25,618 bases of DNA from Plantago elongata (Eukaryota > Streptophyta > Magnoliopsida > Lamiales > Plantaginaceae). The position numbers and the translations under genes are program-made. The stretch covers positions 1 to 25,618 of the forward strand of contig JAYMSP010002199.1 in NCBI GenBank assembly GCA_036897095.1, in the 5' to 3' direction. Positions 12,201-21,246 of this stretch are shown here, piece after piece. Numbering within the stretch: the first letter of the stretch is position 1; every line of letters begins with the position of its first letter. A model generated the notes under the pieces. It searched no databases and was not told the origin of the DNA. It worked only from the letters and a program-made list of their open reading frames with translations.

Positions 12201-13414
12201 AAGGCCACAAGGTGTGTATATATTGCTCTAAGTTTTTTGTTCCTTCTTGGTGCTAAAATATGACCTCTGTTTCTTTGTGGTTGATGTTCAGAGTGCTGTA
12301 ACATGGCTTTGCTTCACCCCTGATTCGGACCAGATCATTACAGTATCAAAAGATGGCTCCATGAGAATATGGAATATTAATGGTATGATCATGAATAGAT
12401 TAATCGCTAAATCGTCACAACATTAAATAATTAATTTTTGTTTCTGGACTTTGTTGCCCATCAGATGCTGATGCTGTTGTGGTCAAACTTATTTTTGTTA
12501 TAACTTATAAGTTGATTAATTTGTTATTAAACATTTTAACTTTTGGCCATTTCAATGAAGTTCGATATCATATGGATGAGGACCCTAAGACTATAAAGGT
12601 GTTTCCCATTCCACTCCATGATGCAAATGGCACTACTTTACCGTATGATCGCCTCAGCCTCTCTCCTGATGGAAAGATACTGGCGGCGACTCATGGTTCA
12701 CTATTGCAGTGGCTATCCGTCGAGACTGGACAAGTGTTGGATACAGCTGAAAAAGCCCATGATGGTAACCTACTTTATTGAATTTCCACCCCGTTTCTTA
12801 TTTTAGCTGCTTGTAGATTTTGCATTAATAATTGTTGATTTGAGTGAAACTCATTCTGACAATGTGAAGATTTATTACTCGTACAAAATTGTGTTAGATG
12901 GATGGATCAATGCATCAGTATCCATTTCATGTACTTTGGCATGTCAAACTCTTGAGTTCATAAGTAGAGGGAAAATGTTAAAATGAGAGTATAGCTTTTT
13001 TTTGTTTTGTCTAAATGACACACTAGTGGCGTACTTATGGCTTTCATGAAATGCTATTATTGGGCTTGACAACTAATATGATCGGCTCTCCTGCGGTTTA
13101 TTTTCAACAATTTGATTTTGTTTTAACTTTCTGTGCAGGTGATATCACGGACATGTGTTGGTCACCTACATTAATGCCAGTCGGTAAGTTCTTGACTTTC
13201 TGTAATGGTACCTTTGTTGTGTGTGCGTTTTTTGGGGGATGTGGGGAGGCATTGTTAGCTCAACACCACAATATTTTATCCCCACTCACTTCCCGGAGAG
13301 CAAATTGAATAACATATTGTGTTACTTTCTGCAGAAAATAAGCCCTCGATGGTGTTGGCAACTGCCAGCACGGACAAGAAAGTCAAGCTTTGGGCAGCTC
13401 CATCTCTTTCTTAA
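9213..13414 (+). CDS. Membrane-anchored WD40 protein, TBL2-like
   Basis: Ten exons: 9213-9422, 9531-9636, 10703-10763, 10852-11138, 11888-12027, 12137-12211, 12292-12382, 12561-12764, 13139-13183, 13335-13414. They total 1299 nt, 432 aa. Residues about 5-27 form one hydrophobic membrane segment, followed by a basic linker (to about 70) and seven WD40-like blades, among them LKGHGDAITSLCFSPD, LKGHKSAVTWLCFTPD with KDGSMRIWNIN, and AHDGDITDMCWSP with STDKKVKLWA. Human TBL2 has the same layout and the same blade signature (SPNGRF, then ADVKVWEV here); it is an ER membrane protein linked to the PERK stress sensor. Plants lack a clear PERK, so the plant role is unknown to me. The start is ATG 9213; an in-frame GTG at 9174 would add 13 residues without support. 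Exon 8 follows an unusual acceptor (ATGAAG) but keeps the frame. Confidence 0.87.
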
Positions 13415-14174
13415 GACAGACAGGATATTAAACGTAGTTGACGTTGCTGCATCTTGGGAAGAAAACTCTTTCAGTCTAAGGGTGCCAAATGAGAGATATA
13501 TACAACTTCACAGTGCTCATTTTTACTTGAGGGAGATTGACCACCACCGCGGGGTTGGCAAGTGAGTTGGAAGTCTTTTATAGTTGAGTTATTTTGAGTC
13601 GGAGGAAACAGCGGAAGTAGTTGTAGCAACATATAAGAAGTCTTGTGTACACTAGCAGTACAGAATGAGCACATTTTGACAAGTTAAAGAACTATAACTG
13701 ATAATTTTACCGATACTGTATTTTCCTTTTCACTTTCGAGACTTTTGTTGTGGCTATTTGAGTTGCTATACCATATATCCTTATGCTGAGATCAATTGCA
13801 GAGAAATTTGAAGGATCAAAGTGGAATACTGATGAAAATGAAACCTCTGTTTTATTTTCTAAATTTTCTTATTTTTGGAAAGTTACAAAATCTCTGAAGT
13901 GATGAAAGTCACAACTCACAAGAATGTGGCAGGTTGAACCGTCGAAGCCTACTGTGCATAAATGGAAGCCATTTTTGTCCGTTTGGCTCCTTCTGATCAT
14001 TGATTTAAAACAACCACATAAAATTTGATGGGTTCCTCAAATTCAAGTGGAAGGAAAACAAAAATTGGCTAAAGGATACAAAAGATAGAAGGAACTATTA
14101 AGGGATTTGACAAAAGCAACCACATAAAATTTGATGGGCTTCTCAATAAAGACAAAAATTTAGAAAAAACGAAG
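13415..14174. other. 3' flank of TBL2-like gene with a 30-bp direct repeat
   Basis: This holds the expected 3' UTR of the TBL2-like gene and a short spacer. A 30-bp sequence starting CAACCACATAAAATTTGATG occurs at 14011-14040 and 14117-14146 with two mismatches, 106 bp apart. The TTTTTT at the right end (minus strand) belongs to the tRNA-Lys. I see no other gene. Confidence 0.6.
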
Positions 14175-14247
14175 CGCCCACCGAGGGGCTCGAACCCTCG
14201 ACCACAAGGTTAAGAGCCTTGCGCTCTACCAACTGAGCTAGACGGGC
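14175..14247 (-). tRNA. tRNA-Lys (anticodon CUU)
   Basis: The minus strand folds as a complete 73-nt cloverleaf without an intron. The acceptor GCCCGTC pairs with GGTGGGC and the discriminator is G. The D arm is GCTCAGTTGGTAGAGC. The anticodon stem CAAGG/CCTTG encloses CTCTTAA with anticodon CTT. The T arm is GAGGG TTCGAGC CCCTC. A run of six T follows on the minus strand about 6 nt past the 3' end, a Pol III terminator. A and B boxes are intact, so it is probably active. Confidence 0.97.
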
Positions 14248-14329
14248 TTCTTGTTACTATGATTCAATGATAGAAATTAATTAAAGATTTTAAGTGTAAA
14301 GAGAGTTAATTGATATGGACAAAAGATGA

Positions 14330-14650
14330 GTGCAGATCCCGGCTATTAATTTTTTAAGAATTGTACAATTAGACCCACTTAGCACTTTACATTCTTATAT
14401 CGATATCGATTGTTAGTTCTTTTAAAATTGTACAGTGAAACATTAAAAATTTTAAAGTTGTTCTAGATTTGAGATACAAATGAACTCTCTATCTCTCCTT
14501 ACGCTTGCATCGATCTCGGCTATTAATTTTGTTAAAATTGTATGGTTGTTAGGCGCGCTTACCATTTTACACGCTTGCATCGATCTAGAGAGTTAATGTC
14601 GTAAAAATTGTATGCTCAAGACACTTAAATTTATAAGCGTAGACACATCA
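14330..14650. repeat. Degenerate tandem repeat, period about 70 bp
   Basis: Diverged units share the phrases CGGCTATTAATTTT (14340 and 14517), AAAATTGTA (several times) and ACGCTTGCATCGATCT (14501 and 14571, exactly 70 bp apart). Units also share a 'cttaccattttac'-like phrase. I count three to four imperfect copies. It lies between tRNA-Lys and the 3' end of the reductase gene. I do not recognise the family. Confidence 0.5.
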
Positions 14651-14786
14651 GAACTCTCTCTGTATCTCCATAGTCCATACGGGGCAAATTACACTTTATT
14701 GATGTGATCCTATCGTGTCTAGAAGCCAGAATACCATTTCAATATCCCAAACATTAACACAACATTAGATACATCTTGGACAGAAC

Positions 14787-16513
14787 TCACATGGTGATAT
14801 CAATCAGATTACACTCTAAAAAACTCTCAACAGAGTCCTTCACACTCCGCTCAATCGGAATAAAATCCATGCCAAGACTTTCTTTTGCCTTCTCATTCGA
14901 TATCTGGAACTTAACACTTCCTTGTGGATTCTCTGCTATCCTGTGCAATCAACACCATACAAACCATAATTACAGAACGACTCATTGTTAGACTCGTTAG
15001 CTAATTGAACTTAATTCGAGGTGCATATTTACATGCTTCCATACCTCTTAGGAACTTTGAAAGTTGGGTAAAGGCTAAGCAAGATGTTGAAGAATTCTGA
15101 ACTAGACAATGTTGCCGAGTTTAGGCAGTATCTACCACTTGCAGAAGGATTCTCAAACGCTAAAATATGCGCGTTTCCAACATCTCTAACATCAACAAGA
15201 ACACATACACCAAAAGGCATCGCAGCACCTTCTCCTGCAAGACCGCATCTCATTGTTCATTAATCATTTTCTAACTATGTAACTGTCTTTTCAAATTTCG
15301 ACATTATGTGCTAGCTAGGTAAAGGAATCAATTAATTGAAATCAGATTCAGATTCTGGAGGAAAGCATCAACAACTGGCATTGTGGCCTGGCTGAGAAAA
15401 CCAAAACGTTAGTTGCAGGGGCTACGTACCTTGTTCGAGAAATTGAAGAAACTCTTGACTGGTGGTATTGAGAGTCGGCTGTATAAGAGGACCGATGACT
15501 AATGATGGATTCATCACCACCATGTCAATGCCGTTTTCTTGAGCAAATTTGATTGCAGCTTCCTCAGCCAATACTTTTGAAAGAACATACCAAAACTGAA
15601 ATGATTGGAGAACATACTCATATGTATGCGGAAAAGTTGAAATTCAAAGTGACACAACGTTTCCATTGGTTACATGCTGAAAGAATCAAGTCGAATACGG
15701 ACCTTAATTTCTTGACAAAATGCAGGATCAGAAAACCATGTTTCATCAACTACGCAGTCAGTTGGAAAGTTCGGCTTCATCATAACTGAGGCCATAGAAG
15801 ATGTCAGTACTATGCGTTTGACAGATGGAGCCTTGATACATGATCTAAGGACGTTGAGCGTTCCCTTCACAGCAGGTTCAATTAGTTCTGCCTGAGTAAA
15901 AAAAACCTTAAACTAAGTCTCTTATAAAACCAGTTCTACATTTGACAAGCTGCGTAAATCTGATTTGGCTGGCAGTTTAGTGACCAGCTCATCTCTTATT
16001 TGACCAAATTAAGTTGAAACAGTTTTACAGTAAAATCAGTTTTGTTACAATTACTTACGAATAGCAGAACAAAACAAGAACGCTGATCAATTTAGAACCT
16101 GTGGATCAGAGATATTATGAAATATAACAGGAGATGCGACATGAAAAACACCCTGACAACCATCAACAGCAGCATCAAACGTTCCTTCTTGCATCAAGTT
16201 AGCTTCATACAGACGCAGTCTTTCTTTAGCCCCCTCAAGTGACAAAATTGGTCCAACTTTACTCGAATCCCCTGTAGAAATTTCGTTCATTTCAATCAAG
16301 TCACATAAAATTAGCCAAGCTGAAAGTATTAGTTTTGAAGTTAACATTAGTGATCATTAGGCTAAGTGCAACATGGTAGCAAAGTTCGGAATTGAAGAAC
16401 TTACTGAGGTTACGAACGGTGGCATTAACAGTGTAGCCACGGAGGAGCAAGAGCTTAACCAGCCATGAGGCGATGTAACCCGTAGCTCCGGTCACACATA
16501 CTACCTTGTCCAT
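14787..16513 (-). CDS. Cinnamoyl-CoA reductase-like SDR (aldehyde reductase type)
   Basis: This is an NADPH-dependent extended short-chain dehydrogenase of the CCR/DFR/phenylacetaldehyde reductase group (SDR108E). Exons on the minus strand: 16513-16405, 16271-16099, 15891-15703, 15595-15430, 15234-15045, 14940-14787; total 981 nt, 326 aa, normal family length. The N-terminal Rossmann motif is [17 protein letters not shown], followed by NADP-favouring ATVRN. FHVASPV and [12 protein letters not shown] are family blocks. The catalytic Ser is in LTSSMAS and the YxxxK pair in FWYVLSK. True lignin CCRs carry NWYCYGK at that place, so this is more likely an aldehyde or ketone reductase of specialised metabolism than CCR. 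The usual FGWVNVKDVANAH region is altered to [16 protein letters not shown]. The start is ATG 16513; the frame extends four codons further to a GTG. Its exact substrate cannot be told from sequence. Confidence 0.9.
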
Positions 16514-16563
16514 TTCAATGTTCACTATCTGTCATTTAGTTCCTACTAGAACTGTATCTTGTG

Positions 16564-16571
16564 GTTTTATA
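16564..16571 (-). promoter_or_regulatory. TATA box, reductase gene
   Basis: On the minus strand the sequence TATAAAAC lies 51-58 bp upstream of the ATG at 16513. That spacing predicts a short leader of roughly 25 nt. Assignment rests on motif and position only. Confidence 0.5.
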
Positions 16572-16843
16572 CATGTGGAGTTGTGGTTGGACGGTTGGAC
16601 CTGTAGATTTTTATGACAGATTGGTGGTTACCAATTTCTTAACAGTTATATAGCACCAGATTTTGGTGAATGGCTATTAAATTTTGTCATGTGGGTATAC
16701 TTCAACATACTGTCTTCAAATTAGCCATGTGCACATAAATCATTGGTCTTATTTCTTGTACACCATTTAGAAGTTAGAACCCCAGGTTAATTTTGTTTCT
16801 GGGGCCATATATATGAGCTACGCTTTATCAAGCTAGGCCAACG

Positions 16844-16984
16844 TCTCTTGATGGGCTTCCAGCTTTGGACCAAGCTTAATGTATCCAAGTATTAACCCGA
16901 GCTCAGGCCACACATCTCTTGATGGGCTTCCAGCTTTGGACCAAGCTTAATGTATCCAAGTATTAACCCGAGCTCAGGCCACAC
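16844..16984. repeat. 71-bp perfect tandem duplication
   Basis: A unit starting TCTCTTGATGGGCTTCCAGC and ending CTCAGGCCACAC(A) occurs at 16844-16914 and again at 16915-16984. The copies are identical except for the last base of the unit. Before the first copy, 'aggccaacg' resembles the unit's end, which suggests an older third remnant. It is non-coding. Confidence 0.93.
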
Positions 16985-17065
16985 GTAACGACCCATTACA
17001 AATGTCATTTTTCTATATGTGATAAGTTCGCATTCATATGCACTAACAATTTTTTGCCACATACC

Positions 17066-17079
17066 GGATGGAGGGAGTA
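17066..17079. mobile_element. Orphan Stowaway-like terminus
   Basis: GGATGGAGGGAG followed by TA matches the right-hand end of common plant Stowaway elements. I found no matching left terminus in the preceding several hundred bases, so this is at best a truncated MITE. Confidence 0.35.
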
Positions 17080-17248
17080 TAATTGAGATGATACCGATGA
17101 TTTATATAAAGGTTAATCTTGATAGAGTTGCAGACTTCAGTATACATCAACATGATTAGTTTGTCCAATCATTCTCCATAGTTATGAATGTTTACTTAAA
17201 AAAGAAAAACCACAATACAATGAGTACGGTACGGATACACTAACCAAC

Positions 17249-17502
17249 AAAGTCAACCTTCTATAGAAACATTGCCCCATTTTGACTAAATTTTCACCAA
17301 TTGTTCTTGCTGGCGAATATATTTGAGGTTAAGTGCTGGTTATCCTTTTCGAATTTCTTAATCTCTCCAAACTAATCCGATGATGAAATGTGTCAAATCA
17401 TTAAAATTATTTAAATCATCTGTCATACACATTTCTACATTCTTTTATGTATCAAAATCTTGTTGACTATGGATTTCTAAATGCTTTTATGTGTCAAGAT
17501 CT
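17249..17502 (+). promoter_or_regulatory. W-boxes and imperfect repeat upstream of RLP gene
   Basis: TTGACT hexamers (W-box core TTGAC, bound by WRKY factors) occur at 17282-17287 and 17463-17468, and in reverse at 17251-17256. A 30-bp sequence ATTTCTACATTCTTTTATGT... at 17431-17460 recurs at 17473-17502 with four mismatches (period 42), with one W-box between the copies. WRKY control of an immune receptor would be plausible, but TTGAC is short and can occur by chance. Confidence 0.35.
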
Positions 17503-17667
17503 CAATGTAATGAATATGTTCAAGCACTAATGGCAAACCATGCTTCCAAATTTCAACGCATACACATTACTCAATCCTTGGAAATCAAGCAAATGTAAAA
17601 TATTTCTATGTGATAGACTCAAGAACATATACATGTTCAAACCTGCACTTTGCTCAGTTTAATCAAA

Positions 17668-20600
17668 ATGGAGAGAATTCTTAAACTTTCTTGTCTTGCA
17701 ATAATTTTCAGTTCACTCACCATCTATTGTAATGGCCAAGCAAGTTCTGTAACATGTCTCGACAGCGAGAGAGAAGCGCTTCTGGATTTTAAGGATGGCC
17801 TTAATGATCCGGAGAACAGACTCTCGTCGTGGCGTGGTGTGGACTGCTGTAGCTGGAGAGGTGTGCTGTGCGATAACACCACTGGCAGTGTCACCACAGT
17901 CGATCTCCACAACCCGTATGGTAACAGTCTTAACGCCTCCAGGTATGGATTCTGGAACTTGAGTGGAGAGATTAGGCCTTCAATAGTGAACCTCAAGTCC
18001 TTGACATATTTGGACTTGAGTTTCAACACATTTGGAGACATCCCGATTCCTGAATTTATCGGTTCTTTAGGGAACTTGCAGTATCTTAACTTGTCTCATG
18101 CTGAATTCAGTGGGATAATCCCTCCAAATCTTGGAAACTTGTCCAACTTGCAGTTTTTTGATGTTTCCAGTGAAATATCTTCAGACTTAGAGGTTTCTGA
18201 TTTCCAGTGGATATCTGGTCTTGTTTCTTTACAGCATCTTGATATGAACAGCGTTGACCTATCTTTAGTAGATTTAGACTGGTTACAGATTCTCAACACA
18301 CTGCCTCACTTGACAGAGTTGCACTTATCAAGCTGTCTTTTATCTGGTTCAATCTCATCCCTTAGTTCCGTAAATTTCACTTCTCTCGCAGTGATCGACC
18401 TTAGTTTCAATAGTTTCAGTTCACTGTTCCCAACTTGGCTTGCTAATATAAGTACCCTTGAGTATGTTGACTTGAGCTTTTGCATGGTCACTGGAAGAAT
18501 CCCACTTGGCTTTGCAGATTTACCTAGGCTGAGATTATTGAACTTGGCCTCGAATGGTAACTTAACTGCAAGCGCCTTTTCTCTGTTCAACGGAACATGG
18601 AAAAGCATCGAGGTTATTATTTTAGGTTCTAATAAGATACATGGTGAACTTCCTTCAAACATCGGAAACATGGTGTCTTTAACGTATTTGAGCCTGTTCA
18701 ACAATGAGGTTCAGGGTGGTGTGCCTGGTTCTATCGGCTCACTCTGTAAGCTTGTGAACTTTGATCTTACAGGGAACAATATGACAGGAACTTTGCCACA
18801 GATCCTTGAAGGAACTGAAAGATGTTTGACTAGTAGCCCTTTGCCTAGCTTAGTCATGTTAAGTGTGAGCAATAACCAGTTACGGGGTACATTGCCAGAT
18901 TGGTTAGGATCGGTTCAGAATCTTGAAGAATTTTCTGGGAGTTACAATCTTTTTGAAGGCCCTGTGCCCACTTCTTTAGGGGAACTGTGGAATCTGGATA
19001 CCCTGAGGTTAGCAGGGAACAGACTGAATGGAACTCTACCCGAAAGCATTGGCAACCTTTCAAATCTAACTGTTCTTGATGTTTCGTCAAACTACATAAC
19101 CGGTGTTATATCAGAGGCGCATTTTTCCACACTGAGTAAGCTAAAGATCTTGCAATTGTCTTTGAATTCTTTTGTTTCAACTGTGAGCTCGGATTGGGTT
19201 CCACCCTTTCAAGTTCGGAACCTTGGGATGGGTTCTTGTCAATTAGGTCCTTCATTTCCACAGTGGCTCAAGTCTCAGAATGAAATCATGTTCCTTGATT
19301 TGTCAAATGCAAGCATATCCGAACCTATTCCTAACTGGTTCTGGGATTTCTCGTTTAATCTGTCGCTCATAAACATCTCTCTGAATCAGATACCAGGTGA
19401 ACTGCCAACATCATTTGAGGTGTACCCATATGCAGATGTTGATTTCAGCTTTAATATGTTCGAGGGCAATATTCCTCTGCCAAGTGATCAAGTTTCTTTG
19501 TTTGATCTGTCCAATAACAGATTCAATGACCCTATTCCAAAGAATATTTCCGGTGTCATGTCAGATTTGATATTTTTGGCTCTTTCTAATAATCAACTCA
19601 CTGGACAGATCCCAGTTGATATAGGAAACATGTCTTCACTCCAAGTTCTTGATTTTTCAAGAAACAATTTGACAGGAACCATCCCAATTAGCATTGGAAG
19701 CTTCCAATACTTGAAAGCATTAGATCTCAGCAACAACAGATTAACCGGAGAAATTCCAGACTCTTTAGGCCAATTGAATCAGCTTCAGTCGCTGCACTTG
19801 AACGGTAATTTGTTATCCGGCAGGCTTCCATCTTCGATGAAGAACTTGTCTAGCTTGGAGACTCTTGACTTGGGAAGCAACAAGCTAAGTGATAGTCTTC
19901 CGTTATGGTTGGGTGACGATTTCAAGCTTCTCAGGATCCTCAACTTGAGATCAAATGAACTATTCGGGGAAATTCTGTTGGATTTCTCAAACATGAGTTC
20001 GCTTCGGGTCCTTGATCTTGCAGAAAACAACTTGACAGGCCGAATCCCCACAAGTTTGGGCGATTTGAGTGCCATGTTTCTGGAGGAAATGAGAAATGAG
20101 TATCTTCTATATGGAAGTTATAGAGGAGTGTACTATGAAGAGAACTTGGTCGTGAACTTGAAAAATCAGGCTCTAAGCTTCTCTAGAACTCTGTCTCTTG
20201 TGACTGCAATGGACTTATCAGGAAACAGCTTGTTTGGAGAGATACCTGTCGAGTTAATGCAACTACAAGCTCTCATGGTTTTAAATCTTTCAAGAAATCA
20301 CATCAGCGGCCGGATCCCAGATGAAATTTCCAGGCTAAGGCAATTGGTATCGCTTGATCTGTCGAGTAATAATCTGTCAGGGTCCATTCCTCCTGGTTTA
20401 GCTTCACTGTCTTTCTTGGCTTTTTTGAATGTGTCGCACAATAACTTGTCTGGTAGGATACCTACTGGGGGACAAGTCTCAACTTTCGAAGCACAGTCAT
20501 TCGAGGGAAATGACGGTCTCTGTGGAGCTCCTCTTTTAAGCTGTCCTGATGAAGATTCTGGCCAAGGGAACAATTCACCAAACATGAATGATTATGAAAC

Positions 20601-20772
20601 CGACAATATAATTAACAGATGGTTTTATCTTAGCATCGGACTTGGATTTGCTTCCGGCATCATGGTTCCTTGTGTCATGCTCATGATCAGAAAGCCCTGG
20701 AGAGGATGGTATTTTGACTTAGTGGACAAGATGTTGCAGAAATTCTCTCTTCTTGGCAACAGGACAGAATAG
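17668..20772 (+). CDS. LRR receptor-like protein (RLP), EIX2/HcrVf type
   Basis: This is a plasma-membrane receptor without a kinase. Family members (tomato EIX1/2, apple HcrVf, Cf proteins) sense fungal or other extracellular ligands and signal through SOBIR1/BAK1-type kinases. It is a single uninterrupted frame of 1034 aa. Order: signal peptide about 1-23; LRRNT domain about 28-69 with the CC pair in DCCSWRGVLCD; about 30 plant-type LRRs with LxGxIP repeats and many N-glycosylation sites; a non-LRR island about 803-848 containing YYEENLVVNLK; four final LRRs; a cap region ending NDGLCGAPLLSC; an acidic juxtamembrane stretch (DEDSGQ, NDYETD); one membrane helix about 986-1008 with GFASG (GxxxG); and a short basic tail beginning RKPWRGWYFDLVDK. 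The start is ATG 17668; six further in-frame codons back to a TTG at 17650 are not needed. No break or premature stop is seen, so it looks functional. The ligand cannot be predicted. Confidence 0.95.
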   Translation: MERILKLSCLAIIFSSLTIYCNGQASSVTCLDSEREALLDFKDGLNDPENRLSSWRGVDCCSWRGVLCDNTTGSVTTVDLHNPYGNSLNASRYGFWNLSGEIRPSIVNLKSLTYLDLSFNTFGDIPIPEFIGSLGNLQYLNLSHAEFSGIIPPNLGNLSNLQFFDVSSEISSDLEVSDFQWISGLVSLQHLDMNSVDLSLVDLDWLQILNTLPHLTELHLSSCLLSGSISSLSSVNFTSLAVIDLSFNSFSSLFPTWLANISTLEYVDLSFCMVTGRIPLGFADLPRLRLLNLASNGNLTASAFSLFNGTWKSIEVIILGSNKIHGELPSNIGNMVSLTYLSLFNNEVQGGVPGSIGSLCKLVNFDLTGNNMTGTLPQILEGTERCLTSSPLPSLVMLSVSNNQLRGTLPDWLGSVQNLEEFSGSYNLFEGPVPTSLGELWNLDTLRLAGNRLNGTLPESIGNLSNLTVLDVSSNYITGVISEAHFSTLSKLKILQLSLNSFVSTVSSDWVPPFQVRNLGMGSCQLGPSFPQWLKSQNEIMFLDLSNASISEPIPNWFWDFSFNLSLINISLNQIPGELPTSFEVYPYADVDFSFNMFEGNIPLPSDQVSLFDLSNNRFNDPIPKNISGVMSDLIFLALSNNQLTGQIPVDIGNMSSLQVLDFSRNNLTGTIPISIGSFQYLKALDLSNNRLTGEIPDSLGQLNQLQSLHLNGNLLSGRLPSSMKNLSSLETLDLGSNKLSDSLPLWLGDDFKLLRILNLRSNELFGEILLDFSNMSSLRVLDLAENNLTGRIPTSLGDLSAMFLEEMRNEYLLYGSYRGVYYEENLVVNLKNQALSFSRTLSLVTAMDLSGNSLFGEIPVELMQLQALMVLNLSRNHISGRIPDEISRLRQLVSLDLSSNNLSGSIPPGLASLSFLAFLNVSHNNLSGRIPTGGQVSTFEAQSFEGNDGLCGAPLLSCPDEDSGQGNNSPNMNDYETDNIINRWFYLSIGLGFASGIMVPCVMLMIRKPWRGWYFDLVDKMLQKFSLLGNRTE

Positions 20773-20973
20773 TGGTGTTATTTGGAAGTCTACTAGAGTT
20801 GTATACTTGTTGTATATATGTTTAATTCATGAACTTGTTGTCTTTGTACAATGTTTGATCGAAGATTACATCTTTGCTTAGAAAATTAAAAAGCAGATGC
20901 ACTGGCCGGGAGCGAACCCACAACGGGCATCTAATTGTTCGTCACAAGACGGAAACTAAAGGCAAAAAAAGGT
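20773..20973. other. RLP 3' flank with tRNA-T-arm-like hairpin
   Basis: After the RLP stop comes an AT-rich 3' UTR-like stretch. On the minus strand at 20895-20932, AGATGC and GCATCT form a 6-bp stem around TGTGGGTTCGCTCCCGGCCA, which resembles a tRNA T arm/B box (GGTTCGCTCC against GGTTCGANTCC). TTTTT follows at once on the minus strand. I cannot fit a full cloverleaf, so I do not call a tRNA; it may be a decayed tRNA or a small Pol III unit. Confidence 0.35.
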
Positions 20974-21045
20974 TGCGTCTGCCGGGAGTCGAACCCGGGT
21001 CTATTGCTTGGAAGGCAATTATCCTAACCGTTGGACTACAAACGC
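20974..21045 (-). tRNA. tRNA-Gly (anticodon UCC)
   Basis: The minus strand gives a complete 72-nt cloverleaf without an intron. The acceptor GCGTTTG pairs with CAGACGC (one G-U) and the discriminator is A. The D arm contains TAGTCCAACGGTTAGGATA. The anticodon stem ATTGC/GCAAT encloses CTTCCAA with anticodon TCC. The T arm is CCGGG TTCGACT CCCGG. A run of seven T follows 4 nt past the 3' end, a Pol III terminator. It lies about 200 bp downstream of the RLP stop, on the opposite strand. Confidence 0.96.
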
Positions 21046-21246
21046 TAATTGTTTTTAATTTCGTGGTGTTACAATTAAAACTTAAAATACCTAAATGATT
21101 ACTGAGAGTTATTGCATCCGGTCTTCCGGACAACATGAATAAGTTATTTCACTTAAATGAGATCATACTGGGCAACAGATTAGATTATGAGCTAAAAGAT
21201 AGTTTTGACATGAAACACGAGCTAAACTGAAAATTTGAAATGTACT

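Larger units (their letters stand above)
16514..17667. other. Divergent spacer between reductase and receptor genes
   Basis: Both flanking genes are transcribed away from this 1154-bp stretch, so it holds both promoters. No open frame is convincing. It contains the reductase TATA box, a 71-bp tandem duplication, one orphan Stowaway-like terminus, an imperfect 42-bp-spaced repeat and three W-box-like hexamers; the main ones are listed as their own entries. Confidence 0.7.

Noticed and set aside
17713..20585. Several open frames of 65-132 codons antisense to the RLP gene
   Set aside because: They are shadows of a strongly coding LRR frame and contain no recognisable domain.
20893..21045. Dicistronic tRNA-Gly/C-D-box snoRNA unit
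   Set aside because: No convincing C box or D box was found, and a T7 tract directly after the tRNA should end Pol III transcription.
20874..21136. Open frames on both strands over 20874-21136
   Set aside because: The predicted peptides are translations of the tRNA-Gly gene and neighbouring tRNA-like sequence.
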